NCBI GenBank assembly: GCA_947176325.1
Contig: CAMWQD010000051.1
Location: 1-7,768, forward strand
Length of the DNA: 7,768 bases
From: an uncultured Bacteroidales bacterium
GTDB lineage: Bacteria > Bacteroidota > Bacteroidia > Bacteroidales > P3
Direction of reading: 5' to 3'
Below the pieces are notes generated by a model. The model was not told the DNA's origin and did no database searches. It worked only from the letters and a program-made list of their open reading frames with translations. A program made the position numbers and the translations under genes. Each line of letters starts with the position of its first letter. Within the stretch, counting starts at the first letter, position 1. Of the stretch, positions 6,791 to 7,768 are shown one piece after another.

Positions 6791-7672
6791 TTATAAAATC
6801 AAGTACTTTTCGGGATCTACGGGAGAACCGTTGTACCAAAGTTCAAAGTGCAGATAATCGGTGCCGTGTTCGGTGGAGCGTCCCGCGATGCCGATAGCTT
6901 CGCCCGCCCGCACGAAGTCGCCCGCCCGCTTGAAGAGCGCGGAGGCCGAGCAATAGAGCGAGATGAGGTCGTTTTCGTGCTCCACAACCAAAATATAACC
7001 GCGGTCGGGCGACCACGAGGCAAACACCACATTGCCGTCCAGAACCGATTTTATCACGGCATTGTTTTCGGTTTCGATGTCGATGCCGAAATGTTGTGTC
7101 TTATAATCGAAATGAGAAATCACGGTGCCTTGCACGGGCTTGTAAAAAAGGAGGTTGTCGGAAAATTTCTTGCTTGCGGGGTCGCGTCCGCTCAAAAATG
7201 CGGCGGGCGTTTCCACCACATAGCGGTCGGAGGTTTCGATTTCGTGGCGCAGAATGGAATCCTGCACGGAGGTGCGGTAGGGCAGGTTGTCGTATTGTTT
7301 GAGCGAGTCCTTGATGCCGATGCCCTCCTCGGCGGGGATTTTTCCCGAAAGCGTGGCCGTGAGCACCCGAAGCATAAGGCTCTGCGCCTCCATTCTCGAT
7401 TGCAGCGAATCGATACGAAGACGGTTGTCCACACTGCTTTCCACCCATTCGCGTTTCACATAGCCCGGCACCATTTTCTTGAGGGGCGTGAACATCACCA
7501 GGCATACGGTGGCGGCCATGAGGAGCATGCTTGCGCAAGCCACCACGGTAAGCACGTTGAGCCCCGACAGGCGGAACGAAAATTTTTCGTGAAAACTTTC
7601 GTCGGTTACCGAAAATCTGTATTTATGACGGACATTCGTAAAAAGTGTCCGCCAGAATTTCCTTGCATTCAT
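6791..7672 (-). CDS. Membrane-anchored M23/LytM-domain protein, probably catalytically degenerate
   Basis: The 293-residue protein has a basic cytoplasmic N-terminus (1-35), one transmembrane helix (about 39-61), a helical, possibly coiled-coil stretch (about 78-110), a linker, and a C-terminal LytM/M23 domain (about 172-293). M23 enzymes cleave peptidoglycan cross-links. Zinc ligands His194 and Asp198 (HFGIDI) and His275 (LHFELW) are kept. The usual 'VYxH' histidine is Ser242 (LYCSAS, codon 6947-6949), and the first His of the HxH motif is Tyr273 (TDYLHF, codon 6854-6856). Both are catalytic histidines in LytM, so hydrolysis is doubtful. A regulatory or scaffolding role on the periplasmic side, as for EnvC/NlpD-type proteins, is a reasonable inference. 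It is the first gene of an apparent operon with dxr and rseP, with a promoter element just upstream. Confidence 0.85.
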   Translation of the reverse strand: MNARKFWRTLFTNVRHKYRFSVTDESFHEKFSFRLSGLNVLTVVACASMLLMAATVCLVMFTPLKKMVPGYVKREWVESSVDNRLRIDSLQSRMEAQSLMLRVLTATLSGKIPAEEGIGIKDSLKQYDNLPYRTSVQDSILRHEIETSDRYVVETPAAFLSGRDPASKKFSDNLLFYKPVQGTVISHFDYKTQHFGIDIETENNAVIKSVLDGNVVFASWSPDRGYILVVEHENDLISLYCSASALFKRAGDFVRAGEAIGIAGRSTEHGTDYLHFELWYNGSPVDPEKYLIL

Positions 7673-7687
7673 TGTTTATAATATGAG

Positions 7688-7695
7688 CAAAGGTA
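7688..7695 (-). promoter_or_regulatory. Bacteroidota -7 promoter element (TAnnTTTG) for the M23-dxr-rseP operon
   Basis: On the minus strand this reads TACCTTTG, an exact match to the Bacteroidota sigma-ABfr -7 consensus TAnnTTTG. Its last base is 15 nt from the M23 ATG, predicting a short, A/T-rich leader (CTCATATTATAAACA). I do not see a good TTTG -33 element at the expected distance upstream, so strength is uncertain. Its placement in the only sizeable gap on the minus strand supports a real promoter for the three genes that follow. Confidence 0.6.
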
Positions 7696-7702
7696 CAAAA
7701 AT

Positions 7703-7768
7703 TCATCTCGCCCTCCGTTTCGTGCGGAAAGAATACCGCAACTGCACCTTGATTTCGGGCAGGAAGAA
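7703..7768 (-). CDS. Possible 3' end of an unidentified minus-strand gene
   Basis: Entering from the right edge, one minus-strand frame is open for 21 codons and ends in TGA read from 7705 to 7703. The peptide starts FFLPEIK and ends VQLRYSFRTKRRAR. The alternating hydrophobic pattern VQLRYSF could be the last strand of an outer-membrane barrel followed by a basic tail, but 21 residues are too few to assign a family. Its third codon positions are mostly G or C, like the neighbouring real genes, and the TACCTTTG promoter element begins 7 nt beyond its stop, which fits the end of one gene before the start of the next. A competing plus-strand frame with ATG at 7683 is also open to the edge. Confidence 0.35.
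   Translation of the reverse strand, partial: FFLPEIKVQLRYSFRTKRRAR

Noticed and set aside
6848..7681. A 277-codon plus-strand frame opposite the M23 gene
   Set aside because: It is antisense to a coherent M23 protein with a membrane helix and LytM domain; no motif supports it.

Overview
The window looks like chromosomal DNA from a member of the Bacteroidota, most likely a Bacteroidales-type bacterium with a moderately high GC content. Four things point there: a C-terminal type IX secretion (T9SS) sorting domain on a secreted enzyme, a TAnnTTTG-type -7 promoter element (TACCTTTG), weak or absent Shine-Dalgarno sequences with A/T-rich leaders, and an N-terminally anchored M23-family protein of the kind seen in that phylum. 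There is no insertion sequence, phage gene, CRISPR array, tRNA or rRNA, and almost no non-coding DNA.

Left arm, plus strand (3-4281): four tightly packed genes. First is a 5'-truncated secreted peptide-N-glycosidase F (PNGase F) homologue with a T9SS C-terminal domain. It overlaps folA (dihydrofolate reductase) by 1 nt (TGATG), folA overlaps manA (mannose-6-phosphate isomerase) by 4 nt (ATGA), and 3 nt later comes a CPA-type cation/H+ antiporter. They are very likely co-transcribed, although their functions are mixed: glycoprotein deglycosylation, folate, mannose metabolism and ion homeostasis. The PNGase-manA pairing could make sense for use of mannose-rich N-glycans, but this is only inferred from proximity.

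Right arm, minus strand (4278-7672, read right to left): an operon-like trio of envelope genes. It consists of an M23/LytM-domain membrane-anchored protein, dxr (DXP reductoisomerase, MEP isoprenoid pathway) and rseP (site-2 intramembrane metalloprotease), with gaps of 12 and 2 nt. A Bacteroidota -7 promoter element lies just upstream of the M23 gene. The last 66 bases hold what may be the end of another minus-strand gene. The two arms converge, and the antiporter and rseP stop codons overlap by 4 nt.

Most of the window is housekeeping. The unusual parts are within proteins. The PNGase F homologue keeps two of the three acidic catalytic residues but has Asp for the third Glu, lacks the disulfide that flanks the catalytic Glu in the classic enzyme, and carries an extra Cys/His-rich loop. 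The M23 protein keeps its zinc ligands but has lost both catalytic histidines, so it is probably a non-hydrolytic regulator. I did not find a convincing new multi-gene system. Comparisons with reference enzymes are from memory of their sequences, not computed alignments.
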